21,824 nucleotides of DNA. It comes from Lobulomyces angularis (taxonomy: Eukaryota; Chytridiomycota; Chytridiomycetes; Lobulomycetales; Lobulomycetaceae). The position numbers and the translations under genes were made by a program. Below the pieces are notes generated by a model. That model worked only from the letters and a program-made list of their open reading frames with translations. It searched no databases and had not been told where the DNA came from. Location: NCBI GenBank assembly GCA_027604685.1, contig JADHYX010000032.1, forward strand, positions 72,251 through 94,074. The letters are read 5' to 3'. Numbering within the stretch: the stretch's first letter is position 1; every line of letters starts with the position of its first letter. Positions 1 through 10,947 of the stretch are shown one piece after another.

Positions 1-398
1 TACTTCATAGTCCTAAAAGCCATTTTGTCAACAATATCCACTGGTTCAAAGTGAAAATTTTTATCCAACTTTTCTAAATCAGCTACACTTATAGAAGGAG
101 GATACGATTGTTTTTTATCAGCTAAAGCTTGGTGTCTGGCATAAGCTTTAGCAATTAGATCTTCTGCTTCGGGAGAAACCCAATGGTATGTTCTAGAGTT
201 GCTACTTTCAGTTATTTCATGATCCTTCTTTAAAGCAGAAACTGTTGCATGATCCTTCTTTATACTAGAAACTGCAGCATAGTTTTTTATCAGAGGTTTT
301 TTGAAAATGAGAGTAGTTGTTGGACTCAATGAAAGTTTTTTGTTGAGGTGAGTAAGTCTACCTGATGAGGCAAACAATCTTATAGAACTTTTAATCAT
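1..398 (-). CDS. Probable mitochondrial alternative oxidase, N-terminal part (3' end outside window)
   Basis: The start codon is at 398-396 on the minus strand and the frame stays open to base 1, so only about 132 residues are visible. The N-terminus (MIKSSIRLFASSGRLTHLNKK) is basic, rich in Ser/Arg and free of acidic residues, as in a mitochondrial targeting peptide. Residues 41-60 form two near-identical 10-residue units (SSIKKDHATV / SALKKDHEIT). The last visible stretch, FHFEPVDIVDKMAFRTMK, resembles the segment just before the di-iron oxidase domain of alternative oxidases, where a His-x-x-Pro is followed by Asp-Lys/Arg-x-Ala and a basic helix. Alternative oxidase passes electrons from ubiquinol to oxygen at the inner mitochondrial membrane. 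The diagnostic EXXH iron ligands would lie outside the window, so the name rests on this short similarity. No intron is needed in the visible part. Confidence 0.45.
   Translation of the reverse strand, partial: MIKSSIRLFASSGRLTHLNKKLSLSPTTTLIFKKPLIKNYAAVSSIKKDHATVSALKKDHEITESSNSRTYHWVSPEAEDLIAKAYARHQALADKKQSYPPSISVADLEKLDKNFHFEPVDIVDKMAFRTMK
218..277. repeat. Two tandem 30-bp units inside the alternative-oxidase-like CDS
   Basis: Units 218-247 and 248-277 both begin CATGATCCTTCTTTA on the plus strand and differ at only a few positions. The length is a multiple of three, so the duplication preserves the frame. It encodes two copies of a charged decapeptide containing KKDH in the linker between the targeting peptide and the presumed catalytic domain. 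Confidence 0.85.
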
Positions 399-1163
399 AA
401 ATATTAATGATGCCTGTTTTTTTTTATATTAAACTTTTTTTAATAATTTTTTTTTGTATTTTGTTTCCTGAAAATTTGAATGAATTCTTTAAATTATACG
501 CGTGAGGACAAAATTTTTTTTTTAAACGTGGCGTGGCGTGATAACCCAAAAAGAAACTCCAGAACCAAGAATTAAAGCAAATTAATTGGCCAGACAAACT
601 GAGCAAATCATTATCACTTCTATGGCAATTGTCACGGAGCAAGATGCAACACTTGCCCATCGTAGTACATTTAAAGAATGACTCAGAAACGTATTTCAAA
701 TACATGCTCAAAGTGAATTAAAATTAATATATGTGCTCAAAGTGAATTGAAATTAATACAATATGTGCTCAAAGTGAATTGGAAACAGTAAATACATCTC
801 AAGTGAGTCAAGTAATTCTGCCAATCCTTGCTTAATCTTTGCACTGTGTAAAGTTAACGCCATCTACAATACATTGATCTGTTTACACTAGTTTTGTTAT
901 TCAATTCTCAGTGCTCAGTTAACCCAACAGTTCCAATTAATACAGTTCCTTGATTATACTATTCAATATATCCGATTGTTCTACATTCCCTGTTAAAAGA
1001 ATTTTACTAATTTTTTGAAAAAAAGAAAAAAAAAAATTTTTTTTTTCAATAAGGAATCGTAAGATTTTTTTAGGATTGAGCTTTTTATATATTTTTATTA
1101 ATAAATTTAAAAAAAAAAATAAAAAAAAAAAAAGTCAAAAAAAAATTTTAGTTCCAAATTAAT
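399..1163. other. Divergent intergenic region between the AOX-like gene and ERG28
   Basis: No convincing gene. The part from about 480 to 1010 has few homopolymers and an almost random look, unlike the poly-A/T spacers elsewhere in the window. The 1010-1160 part is ordinary poly-A/T. A minus-strand frame at 424-711 is open for 95 codons but shows no family resemblance and ends in a run of Lys/Ile, so I do not call it. The region probably holds both promoters and 5' leaders; it also contains the direct repeats listed separately. Confidence 0.6.
705..780 (+). repeat. Three direct repeats with a TGCTCAAAGTGAATT core
   Basis: The 15-base core occurs exactly at 705-719, 734-748 and 766-780. Copies 1 and 2 continue with a shared AAATTAAT tail. 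Spacing is 29 and 32 bases, roughly three helical turns, which would put the copies on about the same face of the helix. Location in the divergent spacer suggests a regulatory element for one or both flanking genes, but that is inference. Confidence 0.8.
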
Positions 1164-1811
1164 ATGATTTCTTTACCGAATTGGCTTTTTTTGATTAGTG
1201 GAGCTGCAATCTTTAACACAATTCAATGTTATCATCCAAAATTACAAAAATTTTTTTTACCTAAAATTTTTGCAAAGAAGCCGACACAAGGTATTCCATA
1301 GCGAACTAATTCCTATTTTTGTTTAACTGTTAACTATCTCTGAACTAATTCTTTTTTCTCTAATTTATTTTGGTCTCATAAGACTTTGTTCAATTATAAT
1401 ATATACTACCAACATTGATCTTTTTTTTTAAACATTTAACCTTTTTTTATTCAACATTAGCTACTGAGTTAGCTGCTCGTCTTTTGTAAATTCAAATTTT
1501 TTTTCTTTTAAATATATAATTATTTAATTTTTTTTTTGAACACTTTAGTGGAAATTGGACTTTTACAAGTGCCCTCATAAGATTATACACATCATATAAC
1601 ATAAATGAAAGGGGGTAATTAAAAATAAAAAAAAATTTTTGAACTTAAAAAACTTCTTTAATTTCTTTTTTTTACTTTAAGTGCTTTTTTATTAACTTAT
1701 GCTACATTTCTTATCGTGCTGTTTTCAAATCTCAGCGAAATTTACATTTACAAAACTGCACCTTTACGATCTCCTGGAATCTTTCCTGCAGTTATAATAT
1801 CAAGTATGTAA
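1164..1811 (+). CDS. ERG28: Ergosterol biosynthesis scaffold protein ERG28
   Basis: Four exons: 1164-1290, 1461-1485, 1549-1614 and 1682-1811, joined with GT-AG introns, give 115 residues. The N-terminus MISLPNWLFLISGAAIFNTI and the central ELAARLFGNWTFTSALIRLY match the conserved ERG28 family, including the hallmark R-x-FG-x-WT block and the following YNINE. A hydrophobic helix near the C-terminus ends in SEIYIYKTAPLRSPG, also typical. ERG28 is an ER membrane protein that tethers the C-4 demethylation enzymes (ERG25, ERG26, ERG27) of sterol synthesis; it has no catalytic activity itself. Length is slightly below that of the human (140) and yeast (148) proteins. The start is the first ATG after a stop-rich leader. 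IMPACT follows 210 bp downstream on the same strand. Confidence 0.95.
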
Positions 1812-2020
1812 ATTATAACCTTTTAAAAACTACGAAAATTAATCAAAAAAAAAAAAAAGGTATTTCTATCCTTTGGATGTCATTTTCTTATTCCCAATAC
1901 ATAATTTTATATTAGAAAAAAAATATATATATATATATTTATATAATAATTAATAATTTTATTTTTTTATTTTGTTTTTTAATTTTTTTTTTGTGAACAA
2001 AAAATTTTTAATCCAAAAAA

Positions 2021-3221
2021 ATGGAACAAGAGTTAGAAACAATTGCAGCAATTTATAGTGAAGAATATGAGCGAATCACCAAAAACGAAATAATTATTAC
2101 TATCCAATTGAGCATTGGACCAGTTTCAATCCATTTTATAATTCCCGATTCATACCCAAAAACTAAACCATTGTGAGTAATAATTCATTTAAATTTTTTT
2201 TGAAAGCAGTAAAATTTTCTTTTTTTATAAAATACAGCATCGTCATTTTCCCTAATTATTACAAACTTTATACCTTTTTTTTGAAAAACAGCAACTAAAA
2301 AAAATTAATAAACAAAAATTAAACTTTTTTTTTTAAATTTTTAGTTATTCTATCCATACTTGCTGGCCAGTTAAGTCTGCTGGACCGGGAACATTTAAAA
2401 CTCTTCAGCAAGTTGATTTAAACTATATTAATGAAAATTTTGAAGGTTTATTTGTAGAAAATGAAGTAGTTTTGTTTGAGTGGATTGAATGGTTGAGAAA
2501 TTATTTACAGCAAAACTTTGCTGAAGAGGTGGAGAATGTAGAAGAGGAAGAAGAGGTTGATAATTCAGCCACAAATTTTGAAGAACTCAAAGAGTCAAAT
2601 AACCATGTTAAGGAAAATGGATGCTTAAAAAATGTAATTAAAGTTTTTACCTCTTTGCATCCTATTCATGATAAAAAAAGTGAATTTGTTGGACATTTTG
2701 CTTTTGTAAACAGTGTTCAAGAGGTTCAACAAGTTAGAAGTCAACTACTGGCAGATAAAAAAATTGGTTTGGAAAAAAAAAAAAACAAATAAAAAAAGAA
2801 CTGATAATAAATATACTTTTTTTTATTTTTTTTTAGCGAAAGCAAGTCATCCAGTTATTTCAGCTTATCGCATATTTCCCAATAAAAGTGAAGTATTATT
2901 ACAAGGTAAACAAAAAAAAAAGTAAAACATTTTTCTTTGATGATGGTTTAATTAACAAACTATAAAAAGATTGTGATGATGATGGAGAAACTCAAGCAGG
3001 TAGCAGATTACTCCATCTAATTTCAATCCTAAATTTAAAAAATATTGTGGTTTTTTGCACTCGGTATGTTACAATTTTTTTTTTTTTTTTTTTTTTAATA
3101 AAATAAAAATAAATTATGTAGATATTATGGTGGACAAAAATTAGGACCTTCGCGCTTTAAACACATTAATAATTGTGTCAGAGATGTTTTAAAAGAAAAC
3201 TCTGTTATACCTAAAAAATAA
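2021..3221 (+). CDS. YIH1: RWD/IMPACT-family protein (YIH1-like GCN2 inhibitor)
   Basis: Five exons: 2021-2172, 2345-2766, 2837-2905, 2970-3063 and 3122-3221, giving 278 residues. The N-terminal RWD domain (about residues 1-110) begins MEQELETIAAIYSEEYERI and contains the conserved IPDSYPKTKP turn. An acidic linker (VENVEEEEEVDN) follows. The C-terminal IMPACT domain (about 150-270) shows HPIHDKKSEFVGHFA, SAYRIFP, the signature DCDDDGETQAGSRLL, and TRYYGGQKLGPSRFKHI. IMPACT/YIH1 proteins bind GCN1 through the RWD domain and thereby dampen GCN2 kinase activation during amino-acid starvation. Domain order and length match YIH1 (258 aa) and mammalian IMPACT (about 320 aa). Intron 2 uses a weak donor (GTTTGG), but the conserved alignment on both sides requires that junction. 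Confidence 0.95.
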
Positions 3222-3640
3222 ATCGGTTTTGAAAAAGTTAATCTTTAATAAAAAATAAGACAAAGGAAATTCATTATAATTGTTCAGGAAGAATAATTAT
3301 TAAGTTGAGAGAGCTGTTTTAGTATGATAAAAAAAAAATAAGAAATTAAGTTTTATAGATCAAAATAAATCAAAATATAAGTTATAATAAAAGGTTATTA
3401 AAGCCTAAACGAAGAAACTAAAAATCAATTTGATAAACCATTAAAATAGGGTTTTCCGAAAAACTTTTTTAAATCTCAACCTATATTTTTTTTTTTTTTA
3501 ATTTTATTTCTTAAAATAAAATAAGAAGTTTTTTTTTTATTTTTATTCAACTTCTCTTACAAACTTTTTCTTCTCATTGTAATATAATCAATAGGTAAAA
3601 AAAAAAAAAAAAAACCGATAGAAAATTAAACATTTATAAG
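3222..3640. other. Intergenic A/T-rich spacer
   Basis: This is the 3' end of the IMPACT gene and the leader of the next gene. It is dominated by A and T runs, up to 18 bases long near 3599-3614. No open frame of note, RNA gene or repeat was seen. Confidence 0.6.
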
Positions 3641-4703
3641 ATGGATTCAAAACTCACATTGTCATTAGGTAAAAAAATTTTTTTATTTTTTTTAACTATA
3701 AAGATGTGATTTCTTTTTTTTTTTTTTTCATTTTAATCAAAATCTGAAAAACAAAAAAAAATTATACCAAAAAAAAAATTTTTTTAAAAAAAAAAAAAAA
3801 AAAACTTAGAGGATTTAATCAAAAAGAGTAAAACCGAAAAAAAAAGATCGAGCACAAAAAGTTATGGAAAAACTAAAGTTTCTCAAAAATTGGATACAAA
3901 ACAAACTATAAATAGTGTGAAAAAAAGAAACCAAGATGCCAGAAATAAACTCGTCAACCAAAGAAGAGGATTGACTGTAAGTGTTAAAACAAAAAAAAGT
4001 ATGTATTTATCAACAAAAAAAGATACCTGAAACTCCAAAAGCAAAAGCCAAACAACCTTTATTTACTAGAGGAAGAGGAGGCGGTATTATTGGAAAAAAT
4101 GATCGAGGCAGAGGTGGTGGAGTTTTACAAAAATCAAACTTTGGCCTTCAACAAGCTATCACAACTTCTCCCAGTGACATTAATATCACCATTGTTAATG
4201 ATAAATATAAACCTCAACAGCAAACCAAAAGGCCGAGAGAGTTACAGAATCATAATAGAAACAATAAACCAAGATCTGGTCTTTTTCATAATAATCATTT
4301 TACTGTTAGAGATGCACAGTTCGCTTCAGATAAAAATAATTCTAACATTTTTGAGCAGCAGTATCAACCTATGCAAGAAGATGAATATGAACCGGAAGAA
4401 GAAGAAGAAGTATTTGTGATAAAAAATGATTCATATGAAAATTCAGGGCTAAACAATGTCAGAAAGCTACAAATGCCAAATGCTGCAGAAAGTCATTCGC
4501 CTGTTAATTCTGTTGTATGCTTTTGATTGGGCCTTTAAATTCAATTATTTTTATTTTTATTTTTTTAATTTAAGAGCACACAAAAAGTTTCAGTTCTGCA
4601 TAATAAAGCTAAAGTTTCTGTTGTTAAAACGAAGCCCAACGAAGTAGGAAAATCGTTTTTAGGGAGGGCAGGTAATGTTGGCAAGGGTGGATTTAGAAAG
4701 TGA
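3641..4703 (+). CDS. UAP56-binding-motif protein, candidate mRNA-export adaptor
   Basis: Four exons: 3641-3668, 3810-3976, 4023-4514 and 4575-4703, giving 271 residues. Exon 1 (28 nt) and exon 2 join to make LTLSLEDLIKKSK at residues 5-17, a close match to the UAP56-binding motif (S-L-D/E-D-I/L-I-K) found in export adaptors such as Aly/REF, UIF (FYTTD1) and CHTOP. It is followed by a very basic stretch, then GRGGG boxes around residues 83-98, a low-complexity Asn/Gln-rich middle, an acidic cluster EPEEEEEVF, and a basic Gly-rich tail ending GNVGKGGFRK. The layout (N-terminal binding motif, RG-rich RNA-binding segments, no RRM) is most like UIF. I infer a nuclear role loading mRNA onto the export machinery through the DEAD-box helicase UAP56/Sub2. 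No RRM is present, so it is not a canonical Yra1/Aly. Confidence 0.7.
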
Positions 4704-5253
4704 TATGTGTAATTTTGCACTCTACAATATTTTGTATCCTCTCTAACTTAATTGTATTTTGTTTTTATCTTCAAAATTTTTTTCTTTATAATGTAGCTCC
4801 TCCTTATTTTATTTTTTTAAATTTTTGTTTTTATTTTTTTTTCTTAAATGCATTTATTAATCAAGTTTATATTTCTGCAATATAATTTAGAAGTAGTTTC
4901 TTTTTAATTTTTTTTTTGAGGTGAGTCTCTGTTACTTATTAAATACAGTAAAAAAAAAAAAATTCTATAGAGGTAAAAAAAAAAAAAAACGGAATTTTTA
5001 CAGTTAAGAGTTTTAAAGAAAAAACTTACACACAGCAGATATTTCTTTTTCTAATTGAAAATGTGTTGGAATTTTCTTAGAACAACACATAAAAAAGTAA
5101 ACCTTCCAGGGTTTTACAATTTACAAAATAACTTTAAAACACTAAAAATGAAACAAAAAAAAAATAAAATTAAAAAATTAACAAAAAAGAAAGAAAAATT
5201 CAAAAAATAAAAAAGAAAATAATAAATAAAAAAGAAGGAAAAAAAAAAAAGGA
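4704..5253. other. Intergenic A/T-rich spacer upstream of ARF1
   Basis: Mostly T runs in the first half (3' end of the preceding gene) and A runs in the second half, the latter directly before the ARF1 start. Apart from one inverted repeat at 5061-5090 I see no gene or RNA. The minus-strand open frame at 5114-5326 is only a translation of poly-T and poly-A tracts. Confidence 0.6.
5061..5090. repeat. Inverted repeat, 8-bp arms, 14-nt loop
   Basis: ATGTGTTG at 5061-5068 pairs perfectly with CAACACAT at 5083-5090. The arms are mixed-sequence in an otherwise homopolymeric spacer, about 165 bp before the ARF1 start. It could be a protein-binding palindrome, an RNA hairpin or chance. Confidence 0.5.
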
Positions 5254-6251
<998 letters not shown>

Positions 6252-6584
6252 ATGAATTTTCAAAAAAAAAGAAAAAAGATTAAATACACTTGGAAAAAAA
6301 AAAACTTTTTTAAAACTTCAACCATGATATTTTTATTTAAATATTTTTTATTTTTTTTTGTCCTTTTGGTTTCATTTGCACTTTCATATTTTTATTCTTT
6401 TTTTCGCTGTCAAATAAATAAAAGTTCTACAAGAAATTTAGTTTATTTTCTTTTTAATTAATATTATTTTTTGTTATTTTTCTACTAAAAAAAAAGATAT
6501 TTTCTAAAAAAAAAAAAAAAATTATTATAAATCTAAATGTACAAAAAAAAAATTTTAGAAAATTTTATTCAACCTTTAACAAAA
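6252..6584. other. Intergenic spacer between ARF1 and threonine aldolase
   Basis: ARF1 3' untranslated sequence followed by the leader of the next gene. AATAAA-like signals occur near 6414-6420, consistent with polyadenylation. Otherwise A/T runs; no gene seen. Confidence 0.55.
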
Positions 6585-8272
6585 ATGGGAAGTCGTTATG
6601 GTAATAATGGAAATAAAATAAAATTAAAATTTGATTTTAGATCTGATACAGGTATGATTTTAAAATATGTTTTAATAAAAAAAAAAAAAATATAAACGAA
6701 CCTTTTTATTAATTTCCAATGCTTTTTTTATTTTTATTTTCAAATTCAAGTAACACGACCTACACCACGCATGCTGAGTGCTATGTTAGAAGCAGAAACT
6801 GGTGATGATGTATTTAATGAAGATCCTACCGTCAATAAATTGCAAGGAAAAATTGCTTTATTAGCAAATAAAGAAGGAAGTTTATTTTGTCCAAGCGCTA
6901 CAATGACCAACCAACTAGCAGTAAGAACTCATTTAACGCAACCTCCTTATACTGTCCTATGTGATTATCGTTGCCATTTAGTAAATTACGAAGCTGGTGG
7001 CATTTCGTAAAATTTTTTCTTTTTTTTTTTTTTTTTAAAAAAATTTTATTTTATTTTATTATTTTTGCAACTACTTCCACTTTTCATTTAAATGATTTTT
7101 TTTTTTTTTTTTGATTAGATTCCATACTGGTAAAAACTTTAATTTTTTTTTTTTTTTCTTATATTGTATTAATAGCTACTAAAATATATTTTTGTTTTTT
7201 ATTATTCTTTCTTAAGGTGCCCATGTTACCACTTTACAACCTGAAAACGGATTAAACTACTTGACGGCTGAAACAATTAAAAAAAATTTGATTCTAGATG
7301 ATGACATTCATCATTCTCCAACCAAATTGATTTGTTTAGAAAATACTTTAAACGGTGAGGTAAAAATTAAATTTTTTTTGTACAAATTTTTTTATTATTT
7401 TAAATATTTTATTTTTTAGATCTTATCAATAGAGGAAATAAAGTATAGAACATTAATTTAATTTAAAATAGTAATTTTTTATTTAAAAAAATAATTATTT
7501 TTGAAAGAAAAATATCAGAATTAGCGAGATTTCATGGTATAAAGTTACATTTAGATGGTGCAAGAATTTGGAATGCATGTGTTGCCACTGGATTAAGTTT
7601 AAGTGACTATTGCCAGTATTTTGATTCAGTAATATTAAAAAAATATATATCATATTTCTATTCAAAAGTTCAAAAAATAAAATTTTTTTTTTTTTTTTTT
7701 TTATAACAGATATCAGTGTGTTTGTCAAAAGGTTTAGGCGCTCCAGTGGGATCGGTACTAATTGGTACAATAATATAAATATGGGGGCGAAAAATTAATT
7801 ATGGTGTAAAGGTTCTGCGCAGTTCTTAAAAAAAGCGAAACATTTCCGAAAAATGTATGGTGGGGGTTGGAGACAAGCTGGAATTTTGGCTGCTGGGGGA
7901 TTATACGCATTGGAACACCATTTAAGTGGATTAAAAACTGATATGGAAAATGCTAAATACGTTTCAGAAAAAATAAAAAGCTTTGGATTTACTATAACAA
8001 AAAAGACTGAAACTAATATGGTTTGGTTTGAGATACCCAAAAGTTACAACTTTAGTGTGGAAGATTTAAAAGTGCAATTGGAAAAATTTCAATGCGTTAT
8101 ATTTGGAGGCAAGTATGACTACGAATGTCGATTGGTATTTCATCATGAAATCACAAAGGAAGGATGTGACTTGATTTTAGAAGGGTTGCAAAATTGTGTT
8201 AAAACATTTGCTACCATTGAAAAAGATAATTTATTTGAAGAAAATGATAAGAAAAAGTCTTTAAATTTATGA
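6585..8272 (+). CDS. GLY1: Low-specificity L-threonine aldolase
   Basis: Eight exons: 6585-6651, 6751-7006, 7119-7129, 7217-7359, 7420-7442, 7508-7628, 7710-7764 and 7812-8272, giving 378 residues. The spliced protein shows DFRSDTVTRPT, the GDDVFNEDPTVNKLQ block, FCPSATMTNQLA, SFHTGAHV, LENTLNGE, HLDGARIWNA and SKGLGAPVGS; Lys214 in the last is the pyridoxal-phosphate lysine. The enzyme cleaves threonine (and allo-threonine) to glycine and acetaldehyde. Exon 3 is just 11 nt, supplying FHT and parts of two codons; without it the conserved SFHTGAH segment cannot be built. The C-terminal exon (GGGWRQAGILAAGGLYAL) also matches the family. A short Gly/Asn-rich N-terminus precedes the catalytic fold. 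Confidence 0.96.
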
Positions 8273-8492
8273 AGTATAAAAAATCGTTTATGATTGCTTG
8301 TTTTTAATAATTTATTATTATTGGTTTAACATTAAATTTATTTTTTGGATATAATGATGATTTCATTCTTGTTTTAATCTTCATTTTTTGATTTTAATTT
8401 TAAATTAATCTGAAATAGTTGATGCAAAATTTCGCTAGTCTTGAAAGAAAAAATAAAAATAAATGTTAATGGAAATATTTTATTTTTATTTT
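8273..8492. other. Convergent spacer
   Basis: The 3' ends of threonine aldolase (+) and the coiled-coil gene (minus) face each other here. AT-rich with no gene; overlapping 3' untranslated regions are likely. Confidence 0.5.
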
Positions 8493-8930
8493 TTATTTTT
8501 TTTTTACTGCGTCAACTTTGTTTTGCATTTGCTTTAATTCGTTTTCCATTTCAGATTTAATTTTTGTTTTACTTTGTAATTCTAAACTTTTTTCTGTTAC
8601 TTTTTTTTCCAAATCCAAAATTTTTCCAACATTTTTTTCCTAAAAAAATTTTTTTTTTTAATATAAAAATAAAAAAAAAATATTAAAAACTAAAAAATAA
8701 AAATTAAAAAAAAAATAAATAATGTACAATAATATAAAAATAAACAAATTTAAAAAAAAAAACAAAACCATTCTGTGTAATTCTCTTAAATGACTTTTTT
8801 CAGCTATAATATTATCATAATTTTCCAGTATACGAATGTTGCCTGCATTTAACTTTAAAGGTTTTTTTTCACTGTTTTTAATGTTTGATGAAGATGTCAA
8901 ATAAAATGACGATGATATTTCTAAGTCCAT
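8493..8930 (-). CDS. Small coiled-coil protein, family not recognised
   Basis: Two exons on the minus strand: 8930-8769 and 8639-8493, joined in phase 0 across a T/A-rich intron with a weak GTTTTG donor, give 102 residues. The N-terminal 50 residues are Ser-rich and polar (MDLEISSSFYLTSSSNIKNS). From about residue 33 to the end the chain is predicted helical by eye, with heptad-like Leu/Ile spacing (ILENYDNIIAEKSHLRELHR, then ILDLEKKVTEKSLELQSK), and it ends in a Lys run. This suggests a small subunit of a multiprotein assembly such as a kinetochore, BLOC-type or cytoskeletal complex, but I cannot assign it. The open exon 2 with good heptads and the clean splice frame argue that it is a real gene. 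It is followed on the same strand by nothing but the convergent aldolase 3' end. Confidence 0.65.
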
Positions 8931-9210
8931 TTTTTGTTTGATGGTTTATAATTCAATGAGAAAAAAAAAATTTTTTTTTTTTGATTGGTTTAATTTGTTT
9001 TATCAAAAGTACAGCAGTGTAACTTACATTTCTCACCAAAAATTGGGTTTTTTTCTTTGGGAAAATATATAGATTAATATAGGATATCATTTTTTAGTTT
9101 TTTTAAATTGTTTAAAACACCAAATAATTATATAAATTGAAAAAAAAAAACTTAAATTAAACTAAGTATTTGTTCAATTTCCAAAGAAAAAAAAAAACAA
9201 AAGATGAATA

Positions 9211-10760
9211 CTATAATTTGGAATTATCATTTAATATTTTAACTACGATTTTTCCGAACTGTGATGAGTTTCTATTCAGTTAAAAAAAAATGTTAAAAAA
9301 AAAAAAGATAAAAGTTAGTATATAAAAAAAGTTTGTTTTTATTATCAAAAAAAAAAAAAAAAATACCTCATATGCTCAAAAGCACTTTCGAAATTTTCCA
9401 ATCCTACAAAAATCTTGGATATTATAGGTTTTATTTTATACTTTTCAATAAACCCAATCATTTCCTCAAATTCTACAAAATTAATAAAAGGAGATAAAAA
9501 GTTTAAAAACCTTCAGAACTGCCCATACTTGTTCCCTTAATTTCAATTTGTTTTAAGAATAAATTCGGTAATAATAAGGTTAAATTAGAACTTTGAGTTG
9601 ACCCATATGTTATTATTTTCCCTCCCAAGGTTAAAATTTTTAAAAAGGAAGAATAATTTTCATCTCCACCTATTAAAAATTAACATTTAATTTTTTAAAA
9701 AATTTCCCTTAAAAAAGAATAAAAACCTATTTACCTGAACCGTCAATTATATGAGAAAATGGTGAATCATTTACAGCAAATTGTTTTAAAGTTTCAACCC
9801 AACCTTTTTTTTTTAATATTTTTAATGTAAAATTATAAAAAAAAAAGAAAAAAACCATTTTTCTTATAGTTAACTCCAAAAAGAGCACCTAATGATATAG
9901 CCTTTTCAATTTTTTCTTCCGAGCTGCTGGATACAACAACTTTTGCACCTACAGCAATACAAAACTGCAATGCGAATAATGCTACATCAATATTTTAATA
10001 TAGGAAAATATGTTTTAAACTGCTTGGTTTACCAACTCCTCCACCAATACCTAAAAAATAAATAAGCGTTTTCGCGTCTAATTAATGTACCAGGTATAAA
10101 CACAACGGAATCTTTTTTAATTTCTCCCTTAGTAAAGCAGGCTCTAAAAGCAGTTAATCCTGAGGGTCTGTTAGTTTTAATGTGACAGAGAGAATATACC
10201 AGCTAGTGGTAAAGATGCTCCCTCTTCAAATGCTAAATGTTCTGGTTTAAAGTACACTTGTCTTTCATCTATGCAAATGAATTCACTAAGGGTTCCAGGC
10301 TCTGGAAGTAACCCCAATACACTAATTTTTTTGTTTGGAAGTTAATAAGTACATATATTTATCAAGTTATTAAAAATTAAAACCTAAAGTAATCTGTTTT
10401 GCTTTTTTTTTCCCAATTTATTGCAGGATTTAATATTACCTTTGTACCAGGACTAAATTTTTTGGTACCTTTGACAACAACTCCAGAACAGTCAGCGCCT
10501 AAGCAAGACTTTGAGGTACCGATTCCTGGATATAACCCCTCTAATGCAGTAAATTATATTGAATAAAATGCTTTGTGCATTATAGGTTTTTTCATACGTC
10601 TAATGAACAAATCTCTATGATTTAATGCAGCATAATGAATTTTAATTAAGATTTCACCATCACCAGGTGTTGGAATGGGAAGTTTTGTTAGCTTTAAAGG
10701 ATCGTATCTATCTTTTGATCTTTTTTGAGAAGGATGTAAAATTATAGAGTTCATTGACAT
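9211..10760 (-). CDS. MDR-superfamily NAD(P)-dependent alcohol dehydrogenase / quinone oxidoreductase
   Basis: Ten exons on the minus strand: 10760-10598, 10540-10384, 10321-10200, 10159-10091, 10050-10033, 9981-9856, 9803-9735, 9669-9511, 9472-9367 and 9271-9211, giving 349 residues. The N-terminal GroES-like domain shows AALNHRDLFIRQGLYPGIG and LGADCSGVV. The middle has PEPGTLSEF and FEEGASLPLAGLTAFRA. The Rossmann fold carries the GIGGGVA nucleotide loop and GAKVVVSSSSEEK; the C-terminal part has GGKIITYGSTQSS and FESAFEHMRN. This arrangement matches the YogA-like branch of medium-chain dehydrogenases; the four-Cys structural zinc lobe is absent. Exon 5 is an 18-nt microexon that provides part of the nucleotide-binding loop, and the intron at 9473-9510 is only 38 nt. 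It starts 187 bp from the divergent CBM19-like gene. The substrate cannot be told from sequence. Confidence 0.93.
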
Positions 10761-10947
10761 AATAGAAAAAATTGCCGATCTAATCAGTTGTAAGTGAAAT
10801 AGATTAAATTTTACAAAAGGTAAAAAAAAGAAGGAGGATTTGCTTCAAAGTAAATTGGGATATAGATTTTTGTACTAAAATTTGTAAAAAAAAAATTAAA
10901 CTTTCTTTTTGGCTGTGCTGTTAATTTCAAATTTAAAATTTTTTTTG
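10761..10947. promoter_or_regulatory. Shared divergent promoter region (MDR oxidoreductase / CBM19-like gene)
   Basis: Only 187 bp separate the two start codons, so both promoters and both 5' leaders must lie here. It contains A-rich runs and no element I can name. A frame opening at 10909 with TTG is simply an upstream extension of the CBM19-like CDS and lacks an ATG. Confidence 0.5.

Noticed and set aside
424..711. 95-codon minus-strand open frame upstream of the AOX-like gene
   Set aside because: No recognisable motif, ends in Lys/Ile homopolymer translation, and overlaps the region of direct repeats; more likely promoter or noncoding.
8354..8413. Possible box C/D snoRNA (ATGATGA ... CTGA)
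   Set aside because: Motifs and spacing are present, but there is no terminal stem and no internal boxes; expected by chance in AT-rich DNA.
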